The translations under genes were made by a program, and so were the position numbers. This document shows, in pieces, positions 35,651 through 44,404 of a stretch of DNA of 64,000 nt (within the stretch, counting starts at the first letter, position 1; each line of letters begins with the position of its first letter). This stretch comes from Jannaschia sp. W003 (lineage in GTDB: Bacteria > Pseudomonadota > Alphaproteobacteria > Rhodobacterales > Rhodobacteraceae): contig NZ_CP083539.1 in NCBI RefSeq assembly GCF_025144335.1, positions 559,501 to 623,500 on the forward strand, in the 5' to 3' direction. A model generated the notes under the pieces. The model saw nothing but the letters and a program-made list of their open reading frames with translations. It was not told the origin of the DNA and did no database searches.

Positions 35651-38115
35651 GCGATACCGACGGCAAGAAACCCTTGGGTCTTTCGGGCGGCGCGCGCTCG
35701 GGTCAGGTGAAGCAGAGCTTCGCCCGTGGCCGGACCAAGAACGTCGTGGTGGAGACCAAGCGCAAGCGCGTGATGGCTCCCAAGCCCGGCACCAACACGG
35801 CCGCGCAGGCCTCGGCCTCCGGCTCGAAGTCGAAGGCCGGCGCCACCGACGCGGAGATGGACCGCCGCCTCAAGGCGCTCCAGGCCGCCAAGGCCCGCGA
35901 GGCCGAGGAGGACGAGCGCCGCAAGCGCGAGGAGGAGGAGCGCGCGCAGGAGCGCCAGCGCCGCCGCGCCGAGCTCGAGGCCAAGGAGCGCGAGGAGAAG
36001 GAGCGCGAGGAGCTCCTCAAGCAGAAGGCCGAGGAGGACGAGCGCCGCAAGCGCGAGGCCGAGGAGGCCAAGAACCGCCCCGCCGACGCCGTGGCCCAGC
36101 CCTCCGAGCCCAAGGCCGACCAGCCCGCCCGCTCGCGCAACCTCGGCCCCGATGCGCGCCCCGGCGGCCGCGACGCGCCGCGCAAGCGCGACGACGACGC
36201 CGGCAAGCCCAAGGGCGGCGACAACCGCCGGTCCGGCAAGCTGACCGTGAACCAGGCCCTCCGGGGCGGCGAAGGGCGCACGCGCTCGCTCGCCTCCATG
36301 CGCCGCAAGCAGGAGCGCCAGCGCCGCGGCGGCCCGAGCCAGCCGCAGGAGAAGGTCGTGCGCACGGTGCAGCTCCCCGAGGCGATCACCGTCTCGGAGC
36401 TGGCCAACCGCATGTCCGAGCGCGTCGCCGACGTGGTGAAGTCCCTGATGCAGAGCGGCATCATGGCGACCCAGAACCAGCCCATCGACGCCGACACCGC
36501 GGAGCTCCTGATCGAGGAGTTCGGCCACAAGGTGCAGCGCGTCTCGGCCTCCGACGTCGAGAACGTGATCCATCAGGCCGAGGACGCGCCCGAGGACCTG
36601 GAGCCGCGTGCCCCCGTGATCACGATCATGGGCCACGTCGACCACGGCAAGACGTCGCTGCTGGATGCGATCCGCAACGCCAAGGTCGTGGCCGGCGAGG
36701 CGGGGGGCATCACCCAGCACATCGGCGCCTACCAGGTCGAGCAGGGCGACGCGAAGCTCACCTTCCTCGACACGCCGGGCCACGCCGCCTTCACCTCCAT
36801 GCGTGCCCGCGGCGCGCAGGTGACGGACATCGTGGTGCTGGTGGTGGCCGCCGACGACGCGGTGATGCCGCAGACCATCGAGGCCATCAACCACGCCAAG
36901 GCCGCGCAGGTACCGATGATCGTCGCGATCAACAAGATCGACCTGCCCGCCGCCGATCCCGACAAGGTCCGCACGGACCTGCTCCAGCACGAGGTCGTCG
37001 TCGAGAAGATGTCGGGCGACGTTCAGGACGTGGAGGTCTCGGCGCAGACCGGCCAAGGTCTCGACCAGCTGCTGGAGGCGATCGCCCTCCAGGCCGAGAT
37101 CCTGGAGCTGAAGTCCAACCCCGACCGTCCCGCCGTGGGCGCCGTGGTGGAGGCCCAGCTCGACGTCGGCCGCGGTCCCGTGGCCACCGTGCTCGTGCAG
37201 AACGGCACCCTGCGCCAGGGCGACATCTTCGTCGTCGGCGAGCAGTGGGGCAAGGTGCGCGCCATGGAGGACGACCAGGGCAAGCGCGTGAAGGAGGCCG
37301 GTCCCTCGGTCCCCGTCGAGGTGCTCGGCCTCAACGGCACGCCCGAGGCGGGCGACGTGCTGAACGTCGTGCAGTCCGAGGGCCAGGCCCGCGAGATCGC
37401 CGAGTTCCGCCAGCAGCAGGCCAAGGACGCCCGCGCCGCCGCCGGCGCCGCGACGACCCTCGACCAGCTTCTCGCCAAGGCCAAGGACGACCAGAACGTC
37501 AGCGAGCTGCCCATCGTGGTGAAGGCCGACGTGCAAGGTAGCGCCGAGGCCATCGTCCAGGCGATGGAGAAGATCGGCAACGACGAGGTGCGCGTGCGCG
37601 TCCTGCACTACGGCGTCGGCGCCATCACCGAGAGCGACATCGGCCTCGCCGAAGCCTCGGGCGCCCCGGTGATCGGCTTCAACGTCCGGGCCAACGCGCC
37701 CGCACGGGCCAGCGCCAACCAGAAGGGCGTGGAGATCCGCTACTACTCGGTGATCTACGACCTCGTGGACGACGTTAAGGCAGCCGCATCCGGCCTGCTG
37801 TCGGCGGAGATCAAGGAGACCTTCATCGGCTACGCCGAGATCCGCGAGGTCTTCCGCGTCACCGGCGTCGGCAACGTCGCGGGCTGCCTCGTCACGGAAG
37901 GCGTCGCGCGCCGCTCGGCGGGCGTGCGCCTGCTGCGCGACAACGTCGTGGTCCACGAGGGCACGCTCAAGACGCTCAAGCGCTTCAAGGACGAGGTGAA
38001 GGAGGTCCAGTCGGGCCAGGAATGCGGCATGGCGTTCGAGAACTACGACGACATCCGCGCCGGCGACGTGATCGAGATCTTCACCCGTCAGGAGGTCGAG
38101 CGCTCGCTCACCTAA
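35647..38115 (+). CDS. infB: Translation initiation factor IF-2
   Basis: An 822-residue IF-2. The first 260 or so residues are a charged, repetitive linker ([21 protein letters not shown] runs of Glu/Arg/Lys). The G domain follows: [14 protein letters not shown] (G1), [10 protein letters not shown] (G2), [16 protein letters not shown] (G3), NKIDLP (G4). Domains II to IV with [15 protein letters not shown] segments ([14 protein letters not shown]) complete the protein. IF-2 brings initiator tRNA to the 30S subunit. Its ATG overlaps the ylxR stop. The GC-rich hairpin at 38137-38157 probably ends the rimP-nusA-ylxR-infB transcript. Confidence 0.97.
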   Translation: MSDTDGKKPLGLSGGARSGQVKQSFARGRTKNVVVETKRKRVMAPKPGTNTAAQASASGSKSKAGATDAEMDRRLKALQAAKAREAEEDERRKREEEERAQERQRRRAELEAKEREEKEREELLKQKAEEDERRKREAEEAKNRPADAVAQPSEPKADQPARSRNLGPDARPGGRDAPRKRDDDAGKPKGGDNRRSGKLTVNQALRGGEGRTRSLASMRRKQERQRRGGPSQPQEKVVRTVQLPEAITVSELANRMSERVADVVKSLMQSGIMATQNQPIDADTAELLIEEFGHKVQRVSASDVENVIHQAEDAPEDLEPRAPVITIMGHVDHGKTSLLDAIRNAKVVAGEAGGITQHIGAYQVEQGDAKLTFLDTPGHAAFTSMRARGAQVTDIVVLVVAADDAVMPQTIEAINHAKAAQVPMIVAINKIDLPAADPDKVRTDLLQHEVVVEKMSGDVQDVEVSAQTGQGLDQLLEAIALQAEILELKSNPDRPAVGAVVEAQLDVGRGPVATVLVQNGTLRQGDIFVVGEQWGKVRAMEDDQGKRVKEAGPSVPVEVLGLNGTPEAGDVLNVVQSEGQAREIAEFRQQQAKDARAAAGAATTLDQLLAKAKDDQNVSELPIVVKADVQGSAEAIVQAMEKIGNDEVRVRVLHYGVGAITESDIGLAEASGAPVIGFNVRANAPARASANQKGVEIRYYSVIYDLVDDVKAAASGLLSAEIKETFIGYAEIREVFRVTGVGNVAGCLVTEGVARRSAGVRLLRDNVVVHEGTLKTLKRFKDEVKEVQSGQECGMAFENYDDIRAGDVIEIFTRQEVERSLT

Positions 38116-38136
38116 CCTGCCGACCAGACGACCCGG

Positions 38137-38157
38137 AGGGCCCCCATGCGGGGCCCT
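38137..38157 (+). terminator. Hairpin terminator after infB
   Basis: AGGGCCCC (38137-38144), loop CCATG/C region, GGGGCCCT (38150-38157), followed by TTCGC. The perfect 8 bp stem starts 22 bp after the infB stop. The T-run is only two bases, so efficiency is uncertain. Confidence 0.6.
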
Positions 38158-38227
38158 TCGCATCCCGCCGATGCCCCCTTCCACGCGGCGCGGCGACGGC
38201 TAGGCTCCCCCGAAAGGGAGCCCCGCC

Positions 38228-39772
38228 ATGACCGTATTCCGCAGCCACCTGCCCGACGTCGCGCTTCGCGACACGACGATCCCCGAGCGGGTGTTCGAGG
38301 GCCTCCGGGGCCGCGAGGACGAGGCGGTGCTGATCGACGGCCCCACGGGCCGCGCGCTGACCGGCGCCGGGCTGATGGACGCGGTGAAGCGCCTCGCCGG
38401 CGGGCTGGCGGCGGACGGCGTCGGGCCGGGCCGCGTGGTGGCGCTGCTGGCCCCGAACTGCCCGGAATACGCGGTCGCCATGTTCGGCGCGCTTTGGGCG
38501 GGCGGCACCGTGACGACGCTGAACCCCAGCTACACCGCCTCCGAGGTGCGCCACCAACTGGAGGACTCGGGTGCGGAGTGGCTCGTGGTGCCCGAGGCGA
38601 TGCTGGAGACGGCGCGGGCCGGGATCGAGGGGACGAAGGTGCGGCGCGTGGTCGTCATGGACGGCACCGGCGCGGACGGCATGGAGGCGGCGATGGGCGC
38701 GGCCATGGAGGCGCCTGCCGCGGTCGACCTCGATGCGCCCGCCCTGCTGCCCTACTCCTCGGGCACCACGGGGCTGCCCAAGGGGGTGATGCTCTCGCAC
38801 CGGCAGGCGGTGGCCAACATCGACCAGATCCTTGGCTTCGAGGCCGTCGAGCCGGGCGAGACCGGCGTGTTCTTCCTGCCCTTCTTCCACATCTACGGCA
38901 TGCAGGCGGGTCTGACCTCGTATCTCGCGGCGGGCGCGCGCATCGTCACCCTGCCCCGCTTCGACCCGCAGCTCTACCTGGAACTCTGCCAGCGTCACCG
39001 CTCGCGCACGCTCTGGGTGGTGCCGCCCGTGGCGCTGATGCTGGCCAAGCACCCGGTGGTTGAGAGCTTCGACCTGTCCGCCGTGGAGATGGCGTTCTCG
39101 GCCGCGGCCCCCCTCGGGGGCGAGCTGGGCGAGGCCATGGGCCGGCGCCTGGGCTGCGTCGCCGGGCAGGGCTACGGCATGACCGAGGCCGCGCCCGTGG
39201 TGACGCTGATGAACAGCCGAACCGCGCGCCCCGGCTCCGTGGGCGTGCTCGCGCCCATGACCGAGGCGCGCATTGTGGACCCCGAGACGGGCCGCGACAT
39301 GGGCCAGGGCGAGGAGGACGAGTTGTGGGTGCGCGGACCGCAGGTGATGACCGGCTACCTGAACCGCCCCGAGGCCACCGCCGAGACGCTGGTGGAAGGC
39401 GGCTGGCTGCGCACCGGCGACATCGCGCGCTTCGACGCGGACGGCTACCTCTTCATCGCCGACCGGCTCAAGGAGCTGATCAAGGTCAAGGGCTTCCAGG
39501 TCGCGCCCGCCGAGCTGGAGGCCGAGCTGTGCACCCACCCGGAGATCGCGGACGCGGCCGTGATCGGCGAGCCGGACGACGAGGCGGGCGAGGTGCCGGT
39601 GGCCTTCGTGGTGCGGGCCGAGGGCTCGGAGATCTCGGAGGAGGCGGTGAAGGCCCACCTCGCGGGCCGGCTCGCCACCTACAAGCAGCTGCGCCGGGTC
39701 TCCTTCGTCGACGCGATCCCGAAGTCGGCCTCGGGCAAGATCCTCAGGCGGATGCTGCGCGCCGCGGGTTGA
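38228..39772 (+). CDS. Acyl-CoA synthetase / 4-coumarate-CoA ligase-like AMP-binding enzyme
   Basis: A 514-residue ANL-superfamily ligase. Core motifs: the P-loop LPYSSGTTGLPKGVMLSH, the A5 region GQGYGMTEAAP, the A7 WLRTGDIARFDADGYLFIADR, A8 LKELIKVKGFQVAPAELE and the catalytic C-terminal Lys in PKSASGKILRRML. The enzyme adenylates a carboxylic acid and transfers it to CoA; spacing and motifs are nearest to 4-coumarate/medium-chain acyl-CoA ligases. The substrate cannot be told. It has its own AAAGGGAG-type ribosome binding site (38213-38220). It stands alone and its last 29 bp overlap the convergent tspO gene. Confidence 0.88.
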   Translation: MTVFRSHLPDVALRDTTIPERVFEGLRGREDEAVLIDGPTGRALTGAGLMDAVKRLAGGLAADGVGPGRVVALLAPNCPEYAVAMFGALWAGGTVTTLNPSYTASEVRHQLEDSGAEWLVVPEAMLETARAGIEGTKVRRVVVMDGTGADGMEAAMGAAMEAPAAVDLDAPALLPYSSGTTGLPKGVMLSHRQAVANIDQILGFEAVEPGETGVFFLPFFHIYGMQAGLTSYLAAGARIVTLPRFDPQLYLELCQRHRSRTLWVVPPVALMLAKHPVVESFDLSAVEMAFSAAAPLGGELGEAMGRRLGCVAGQGYGMTEAAPVVTLMNSRTARPGSVGVLAPMTEARIVDPETGRDMGQGEEDELWVRGPQVMTGYLNRPEATAETLVEGGWLRTGDIARFDADGYLFIADRLKELIKVKGFQVAPAELEAELCTHPEIADAAVIGEPDDEAGEVPVAFVVRAEGSEISEEAVKAHLAGRLATYKQLRRVSFVDAIPKSASGKILRRMLRAAG

Positions 39773-40211
39773 GGCGCACCACGGCGGCGTTCAGCGCCGC
39801 CGCATAGGTGATCCACGCGAGGTAGGGCGCCGCCAGCGCGAAGGCGAGGTGGTCCAGCGGCCAGAGGGCGGCGAGCAGCATCGCCGTCGCCCCCCATAGC
39901 AGCACGATCACCACGAGGGCCGCGCGCGGGCGATGGAGGCCGAAGAACACCGGCGTCCACACCGCGTTGAGCACGATCTGCAGCGTCCACAGCGCCGAGG
40001 CCCGCTCCGCCCCCGGCAGGGGCGCGATGCGGGCAGCCACCACCGCGAGCAGGAGGTAGAGCAGGGTCCACGCCACCGGGAACAGCCAGTTCGGCGGCGT
40101 CCAGCGGGGCTTGCGCAAACCTGCGTACCACGCACCCGGCCGGAACAGCGCGCCCGTGGCGGCAGCGGCGCCGCAGGCGGCGAGGTAGATGGCCAGGAGC
40201 GCGGGGTCCAC
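39744..40211 (-). CDS. tspO: TspO/MBR family tryptophan-rich sensory protein
   Basis: A 155-residue five-helix membrane protein of the TspO/mitochondrial benzodiazepine receptor family. Signatures: ACGAAAATGALFRPGAWYAGLRKPRWTPPNW at residues 12-42 (only its pattern is needed: W-Y--L-KP-W-PP-W), then VAWTLLYLLLAVVA, NAVWTPVFFGLH and LAAPYLAWITYAAALN. In Rhodobacter sphaeroides TspO sits in the outer membrane, binds porphyrins and tunes carotenoid/photosynthesis gene expression. Here it is followed upstream by a cytochrome c2 gene 3 bp away and is close to idi and crtD, fitting that link. The 3' end overlaps the acyl-CoA ligase gene. Confidence 0.9.
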   Translation of the reverse strand: MDPALLAIYLAACGAAAATGALFRPGAWYAGLRKPRWTPPNWLFPVAWTLLYLLLAVVAARIAPLPGAERASALWTLQIVLNAVWTPVFFGLHRPRAALVVIVLLWGATAMLLAALWPLDHLAFALAAPYLAWITYAAALNAAVVRLNPRRAASA

Positions 40212-40214
40212 GAT

Positions 40215-40679
40215 CTACTCGGCCGCTTCCATCTCCTCGGTGCCGTACTGCGCGAGGAAGGCGTAGAGGTCGATCGCGTCCTCCTCCTTACGCACCTTGT
40301 AGCTCATCTTGCCGCGCCCGTTCTCGCCGCTGACCTCCTGCAGGTGCTTCGTGGGGTCCATCACGTAGGCCGCGAAGTTCGCCTCGTCGTAGCGCGCGCC
40401 GGTCTCGCCGGCGGCCTCCATCAGGCTGCTGTAGCTGTAGTCCTCGAGCGCGCCGTAGACCCGGCCCGCGACGCCGTAGAGGTTCGGGCCGGTGCGCATG
40501 TTGGCACGGCCCGCGAGCACCTCGCCCTCGGGGTCCACGACGTTGTGGCAGCTCTGGCACTGGCGGAACGCCTTCTCGCCCGCGGCGGCGTCGCCGGTGG
40601 CCGCGAGGTCGAGGTCGGCATGGGCGTCGGCGAGGGCCGGGCCGGCGAGGAGGAGGAGCGGGGCGAGGAAGCGGATCAT
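40215..40679 (-). CDS. Periplasmic class I cytochrome c (cytochrome c2 type)
   Basis: A 154-residue exported cytochrome. The signal peptide is about residues 1-18 (MIRFLAPLLLLAGPALA). The haem site is CQSCH (C-x2-CH, within KAFRQCQSCHNVV), followed by the c2-like RTGPNLYGVAGRVYG and YVMDPTKHLQE. The axial Met is in RGKMSYKVRKEED. Cytochrome c2 carries electrons between the bc1 complex and terminal oxidases or a photosynthetic reaction centre. It lies 3 bp upstream of tspO on the same strand, so the two are probably co-transcribed. Whether the organism is phototrophic cannot be decided within this window. Confidence 0.92.
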   Translation of the reverse strand: MIRFLAPLLLLAGPALADAHADLDLAATGDAAAGEKAFRQCQSCHNVVDPEGEVLAGRANMRTGPNLYGVAGRVYGALEDYSYSSLMEAAGETGARYDEANFAAYVMDPTKHLQEVSGENGRGKMSYKVRKEEDAIDLYAFLAQYGTEEMEAAE

Positions 40680-40811
40680 GGGGGGTCTCCGGTTGGGTGT
40701 GCGGTGGAGCTATAGCACGCCGCGCCCCGGTCCAGTGCGCCCCCCCGCCACGGGGGCGGGACATTCGGTCGCCCGGCCTTATGTTGGCATCGGAGCAACC
40801 CGCGAGTGCCG

Positions 40812-41336
40812 ATGCCAGACCCCATCCTCGTCCCCGCCTGGGAGGGCGGCCGCCTCCGCCCGGTCGAGAAGCTGGAGGTCCACCGCAGGGGCCTGCGCCA
40901 CAAGGCGGTGTCGGTGTTCGTGCAGCGCGGCGGCCTCACGCTGATCCAGCAGAGGGCGGCCTCGAAGTACCACTCGCCGCTCCAGTGGGCCAACGCCTGC
41001 TGCACCCATCCCCTCTGGGGCGAGAGCGGGGTCGACTGCGCGCAGCGGCGCCTTGCCGAGGAGCTGGGAATCGAGGGGCTGGAGATGCGCCCCCGCCCCG
41101 GCGTCGAGTACCGCGCGCCCGTGGGCGACGGGCTGGTGGAGCACGAGGTGGTCGAGGTGTTCGTGGCCGAGGCCCCGCCGGGGCTGGAGCCGCGCCCCGC
41201 GCCCGCGGAGGTGGCCGCCACCGAGTGGATCGCCCCCGACGCCTTGCGCGCCCGCATCGAGGCCGCGCCGGAGCGCTTCGCGCCGTGGCTGCGCATCTAC
41301 ATGGCCGAGCACCGCGCCGCGATCCTCGGGGCCTGA
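40812..41336 (+). CDS. idi: Isopentenyl-diphosphate delta-isomerase, type 1
   Basis: A 174-residue type 1 IPP isomerase interconverting isopentenyl and dimethylallyl diphosphate at the entry to isoprenoids, including carotenoids and bacteriochlorophyll side chains. Signatures: RGLRHKAVSVFVQ, RAASKYHSPLQWANACCTHPLWGES (the CTHP stretch holds the catalytic Cys), and the Nudix-like RRLAEELGIEG; the second catalytic Glu lies in GLVEHEVVEVF. I chose ATG 40812 over a GTG six bases upstream. It lies 62 bp before crtD on the same strand, a functional pair for pigment synthesis. Confidence 0.92.
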   Translation: MPDPILVPAWEGGRLRPVEKLEVHRRGLRHKAVSVFVQRGGLTLIQQRAASKYHSPLQWANACCTHPLWGESGVDCAQRRLAEELGIEGLEMRPRPGVEYRAPVGDGLVEHEVVEVFVAEAPPGLEPRPAPAEVAATEWIAPDALRARIEAAPERFAPWLRIYMAEHRAAILGA

Positions 41337-41398
41337 GCACAGGGGGCGATGGCCGCCGCCGCCGCCGTGCTATGTTCGGGGGGCGAAGGAGACGCGCG

Positions 41399-42928
41399 AT
41401 GGACCATGTGGTGGTGATCGGGGCCGGCGTGGGCGGGCTCGCCGCGGCGATGCGGCTGGCCCATGCGGGCGTGGACGTGACCGTGCTCGACCGCCACCCC
41501 CAGCCGGGCGGCAAGATGCGCGCCGTGGACACCGAGGCCGGCCCCGTGGACTGCGGCCCCGCCGTGATCTCGCTGCTCCCCTTCCTCCAGCAGGCCTTCG
41601 CCGCCTGCGGCGCGGAGCTGGAGCGCGAGGTGCCGCTGCGCCCGCTGGAGAGCCTCGGCCGCCACCACTGGGTCGACGGCTCGCATCTCGACCTCTTCTC
41701 GGACTACGAGCGCACCCGCGCCGCCGTGGAGGCCTTCGCCGGCCCCCGCGCCGCCGACCAGTTCGCGCGCTTCCACCGCAGCGCCGAGGCGCTGTTCAAG
41801 GTGTTCGAGAAGCCCCTGAGCGCCGCGAAGCCCTCCGCCGCCGGTCTGGTCGGCTCGGTGGCGCGTCAGCCCTGGCTGATCCCCTCGCTCACGCCGGGAC
41901 GCTCCATGGCGCAGGCGCTGACCGCGCGCTTCCACGACCCCCGCCTGCGACAGCTCTTCGGGCGCCACTCCACCTTCCTCGCCGGCTACCCCAACGCGGC
42001 GCCCGCGCTGATGGCCGTGATCTGGTACGCGGAGTCGCAGGGCGCCTGGGGCGTGGAGGGCGGCATGGCCACCCTCGCCCGCGCCATGCAGGCGGTGGCC
42101 GAGCGCGGCGGCGCGCGCTTCCGCCTGGGCGAGCCGGCCGAGGAGATCGTGGTGGACGGCGCCCGCGCCACCGGCGTGCGCGTGGGCGGCGAGACGCTGG
42201 AGGCGGACGCGGTGATCCACTGCGGCGACCCGGCGGCGCTGCGCGACGGCATGCTGGGCGACGGCGCCCGGGCGGCGGCCCCCGCGCCCTCGGGCACGCG
42301 CGGCCTGTCGGCCTGGGTCTGGGGCTTCGCGGCGCGCGCCGAAGGAGGCGCGCTCGCCCCCCACAACGTGTTCCACGCCGAGGACCCCGAGGCCGAGGGC
42401 CGCGACATCGCGCTCGGCCGCCTGCCCCGCGACCCCACGATCTACGTCTGCGCCCCCGACCGCGTGGACGGCGTGCCGGACGGCCCCGAGCGGTTCGAGA
42501 TCCTCGTCAACGCCCCCCTGCGCCCCGGCACCGAGGCCGACCCCGAGGAATCCGCGCTCTGCCGCGACGTGGTGTTCGGTGCGCTGGAGCGGCGCGGCCT
42601 GCGCATCGATCCGCGCCCGCCGCTGGAGGCGCTGACCGCGCCCGAGGACTTCAACCGCCTGTTCCCCGGCTCCGAGGGCTCGCTCTACGGCGTGCATCCC
42701 GCCGGGCTGGGCGCCGCGTTCCGGCGCCCGCAGGCGCGCACCGCCGTGGCGGGCCTCCTCGTGGCCGGGGGCGGTGCCCATCCCGGCGCGGGGCTGTCGC
42801 TGGCGGCCCTCTCGGGCGTCCACGCCGCCGAGGCCGCCGCTGAGGACCTCGCCGCGCCCGCCCCCCGCGCGCCGGCCCGTTCCTTGCGCGCGAGCCGCCT
42901 GCCGGGCCGCCGGGGCCGCTTCCGCTGA
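41399..42928 (+). CDS. crtD: Carotenoid desaturase, CrtD type (1-hydroxycarotenoid 3,4-desaturase)
   Basis: A 509-residue FAD-dependent carotenoid desaturase/phytoene desaturase family protein. [21 protein letters not shown] is the FAD-binding dinucleotide fold at residues 4-24. The following [21 protein letters not shown] and later [15 protein letters not shown] resemble CrtD more than CrtI, the AGPVD-GP pattern being typical of CrtD. The C terminus has [19 protein letters not shown]. CrtD desaturates 1-hydroxyneurosporene-type intermediates in the spheroidene/spirilloxanthin pathway. No crtC, crtE, crtB or crtI is nearby in the window. GAAGGAGA precedes the ATG as ribosome binding site. A phytoene desaturase role is the alternative. 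Confidence 0.82.
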   Translation: MDHVVVIGAGVGGLAAAMRLAHAGVDVTVLDRHPQPGGKMRAVDTEAGPVDCGPAVISLLPFLQQAFAACGAELEREVPLRPLESLGRHHWVDGSHLDLFSDYERTRAAVEAFAGPRAADQFARFHRSAEALFKVFEKPLSAAKPSAAGLVGSVARQPWLIPSLTPGRSMAQALTARFHDPRLRQLFGRHSTFLAGYPNAAPALMAVIWYAESQGAWGVEGGMATLARAMQAVAERGGARFRLGEPAEEIVVDGARATGVRVGGETLEADAVIHCGDPAALRDGMLGDGARAAAPAPSGTRGLSAWVWGFAARAEGGALAPHNVFHAEDPEAEGRDIALGRLPRDPTIYVCAPDRVDGVPDGPERFEILVNAPLRPGTEADPEESALCRDVVFGALERRGLRIDPRPPLEALTAPEDFNRLFPGSEGSLYGVHPAGLGAAFRRPQARTAVAGLLVAGGGAHPGAGLSLAALSGVHAAEAAAEDLAAPAPRAPARSLRASRLPGRRGRFR

Positions 42929-42930
42929 GG

Positions 42931-42959
42931 GTGGCGCCCCGCGCGCCCCGTGCCCATAT
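42931..42959 (+). promoter_or_regulatory. Weak heat-shock-type promoter candidate for hslV
   Basis: GCCCATAT at 42952-42959 matches the sigma-32 -10 element CCCCATNT at 7 of 8 positions. The -35 position 14 bp upstream (GTGGCGC) is poor. A start near 42966 would leave a short leader with ACGAGGAGG ahead of the hslV ATG at 42985. Confidence 0.3.
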
Positions 42960-42984
42960 GGGGCGCGAAACGAGGAGGCCCCCC

Positions 42985-43557
42985 ATGAGCGACGACTTTC
43001 CCGGCTGGCACGGCACCACGATCATCGGCGTGCGCAAGGGGGGCCGCGTGGTGGTCGCCGGCGACGGACAGGTCTCGCTGGGCCAGACCGTGATCAAGGG
43101 CACCGCCCGCAAGGTGCGCCGCCTCAAACCGGGGGGCGCCGAGGTGGTCGCGGGCTTCGCCGGCTCCACCGCCGACGCCTTCACGCTCCTGGAGCGGCTC
43201 GAGGGCAAGCTCGAGGCGCACCGCGGCCAGCTCGCCCGCGCCTGCATCGAGCTGGCCAAGGACTGGCGCACCGACAAGTACCTGCAGAAGCTGGAGGCCA
43301 TGCTGATCGTCACCGACGGCGACGCGCTGCTGATCGTGACCGGCGCCGGCGACGTGCTGGAGCCCGAGCACGACGTCGCCGCCATCGGCTCGGGCGGCAA
43401 CTACGCGCTGGCCGCGGCGCGCGGGCTGATGGAGACCGACCGCGACGCCGAGGCGGTCGCGCGGGCGGCGATGGCGATCGCGGCGGACATCTGCGTGTAC
43501 ACCAACGGGAACCTGACGGTGGAGAGCATCGCGGGATCGGGCGCGCAGGGGGACTGA
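42985..43557 (+). CDS. hslV: ATP-dependent protease peptidase subunit HslV
   Basis: A 190-residue proteasome-like peptidase. The short propeptide [10 protein letters not shown] is followed by [21 protein letters not shown], so the catalytic Thr becomes residue 11 or so after processing. [31 protein letters not shown] is the next conserved block (given here by pattern: K-RR...[12 protein letters not shown]). It forms a dodecamer capped by HslU ATPase and degrades misfolded proteins, chiefly under heat stress. The gene is 56 bp after crtD. Unusually, hslU is not adjacent: an antisense gene of about 690 bp lies between. Confidence 0.95.
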   Translation: MSDDFPGWHGTTIIGVRKGGRVVVAGDGQVSLGQTVIKGTARKVRRLKPGGAEVVAGFAGSTADAFTLLERLEGKLEAHRGQLARACIELAKDWRTDKYLQKLEAMLIVTDGDALLIVTGAGDVLEPEHDVAAIGSGGNYALAAARGLMETDRDAEAVARAAMAIAADICVYTNGNLTVESIAGSGAQGD

Positions 43558-43641
43558 CGCGCCCCGTCCCGGCCTCGCGCTGGGATCTCTGCTCACCATG
43601 AGCGCACCAATCCGAACCCGACGCGCGAGCGACAACCAGTG

Positions 43642-43662
43642 GCCCCGGGTCAGGCCCGGGGC
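43642..43662. terminator. Bidirectional hairpin after hslV and the EEP-family gene
   Basis: GCCCCGGG (43642-43649), loop TCAGG, CCCGGGGC (43655-43662), perfect. The loop contains the stop codon of the minus-strand gene (43650-43652). It also lies 85 bp after hslV. It may terminate both transcripts. Confidence 0.5.
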
Positions 43663-44339
43663 GTGCCCTCCCCCACCAGCGTCGCCGCCACCGGCAGGTG
43701 ATCCGACGCCCGCCGGTCGAACCCCTCGGCGACCACCCGCGCCCCCTCGATCCGCAACCCCGGTCCCGCGAGCACCCGGTCCAGCGGGAACACCGGACGC
43801 CGCGAGGGATAGGTCGGCCCCGGCGCTGCCATCGTCCAGCCGTCGGGCAGTGCGAGGCCGCCCGCGCGCCATTCGTTCGTGTCACCCACGATCGCGTGCG
43901 GCCCCGGCATCGCCTCCAGCGCCGCGTGCACTGCCCGGAGCTGCGCCCGCCGGTGCCACCCGGCGAGCCCCAGGTGTACGCAGGCCAGCGACAGCGCGCC
44001 CTCCGGCCCGTGCAGGCGCACCAGCACTGCGCCGCGCACCTCCCAGCCGCGCAGCGAGAGGTGGTGCGGCGGATCTGCCCGCCAGCCGCCGCGCAGGAGC
44101 ACCGCGTTGCCGCGCCATCCCAGCCCCGGCCCCAGCCCACCATGCACGGGGCGCCACCCCATCGCCGAAAGCGCGCCCAGAGGGAGCGAGGAGCGGCGGC
44201 CGAACCGGGCCTCGGCTTCCTGCAGGCAGACGACGTCGGCGCCGAACGTCCCCAGTGCGTCGACGATGCGCCCGGCCGAGGGCCGCATGTCGGTGCCCCA
44301 CGCGAAGCGCAGGTTCCAGCTCGCCACCTCGATCCGCAT
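43650..44339 (-). CDS. Endonuclease/exonuclease/phosphatase (EEP) family protein
   Basis: A 229-residue EEP-fold hydrolase. [20 protein letters not shown] opens the fold (Asn), [10 protein letters not shown] holds the metal-binding Glu, [10 protein letters not shown] and [13 protein letters not shown] carry the His and Asp/Asn pair, and the C-terminal [14 protein letters not shown] has the general-base Asp-His. It could be a phosphodiesterase or nuclease; no signal peptide. It sits antisense between hslV and hslU and has no co-directional neighbour, so it looks like an insertion into an ancestral hslVU pair. Confidence 0.82.
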   Translation of the reverse strand: MRIEVASWNLRFAWGTDMRPSAGRIVDALGTFGADVVCLQEAEARFGRRSSLPLGALSAMGWRPVHGGLGPGLGWRGNAVLLRGGWRADPPHHLSLRGWEVRGAVLVRLHGPEGALSLACVHLGLAGWHRRAQLRAVHAALEAMPGPHAIVGDTNEWRAGGLALPDGWTMAAPGPTYPSRRPVFPLDRVLAGPGLRIEGARVVAEGFDRRASDHLPVAATLVGEGTPRA

Positions 44340-44368
44340 CCGGCTCTCCCCTGCAACCCCGCCCCGCG

Positions 44369-44397
44369 CTTGCGCTCCGCCCCGCGGCGCCCCATTT
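44369..44397 (+). promoter_or_regulatory. Heat-shock (sigma-32-type) promoter of hslU
   Basis: CTTGCGC (44369-44375) and CCCCATTT (44390-44397) with a 14 bp spacer. The -10 matches the sigma-32 element CCCCATNT completely and the -35 matches CTTGAAA at its first four positions. The hslU ATG is at 44405, only 8 bp after the -10, so the transcript would start at or next to the start codon. Confidence 0.6.
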
Positions 44398-44404
44398 CGG
44401 CGCC

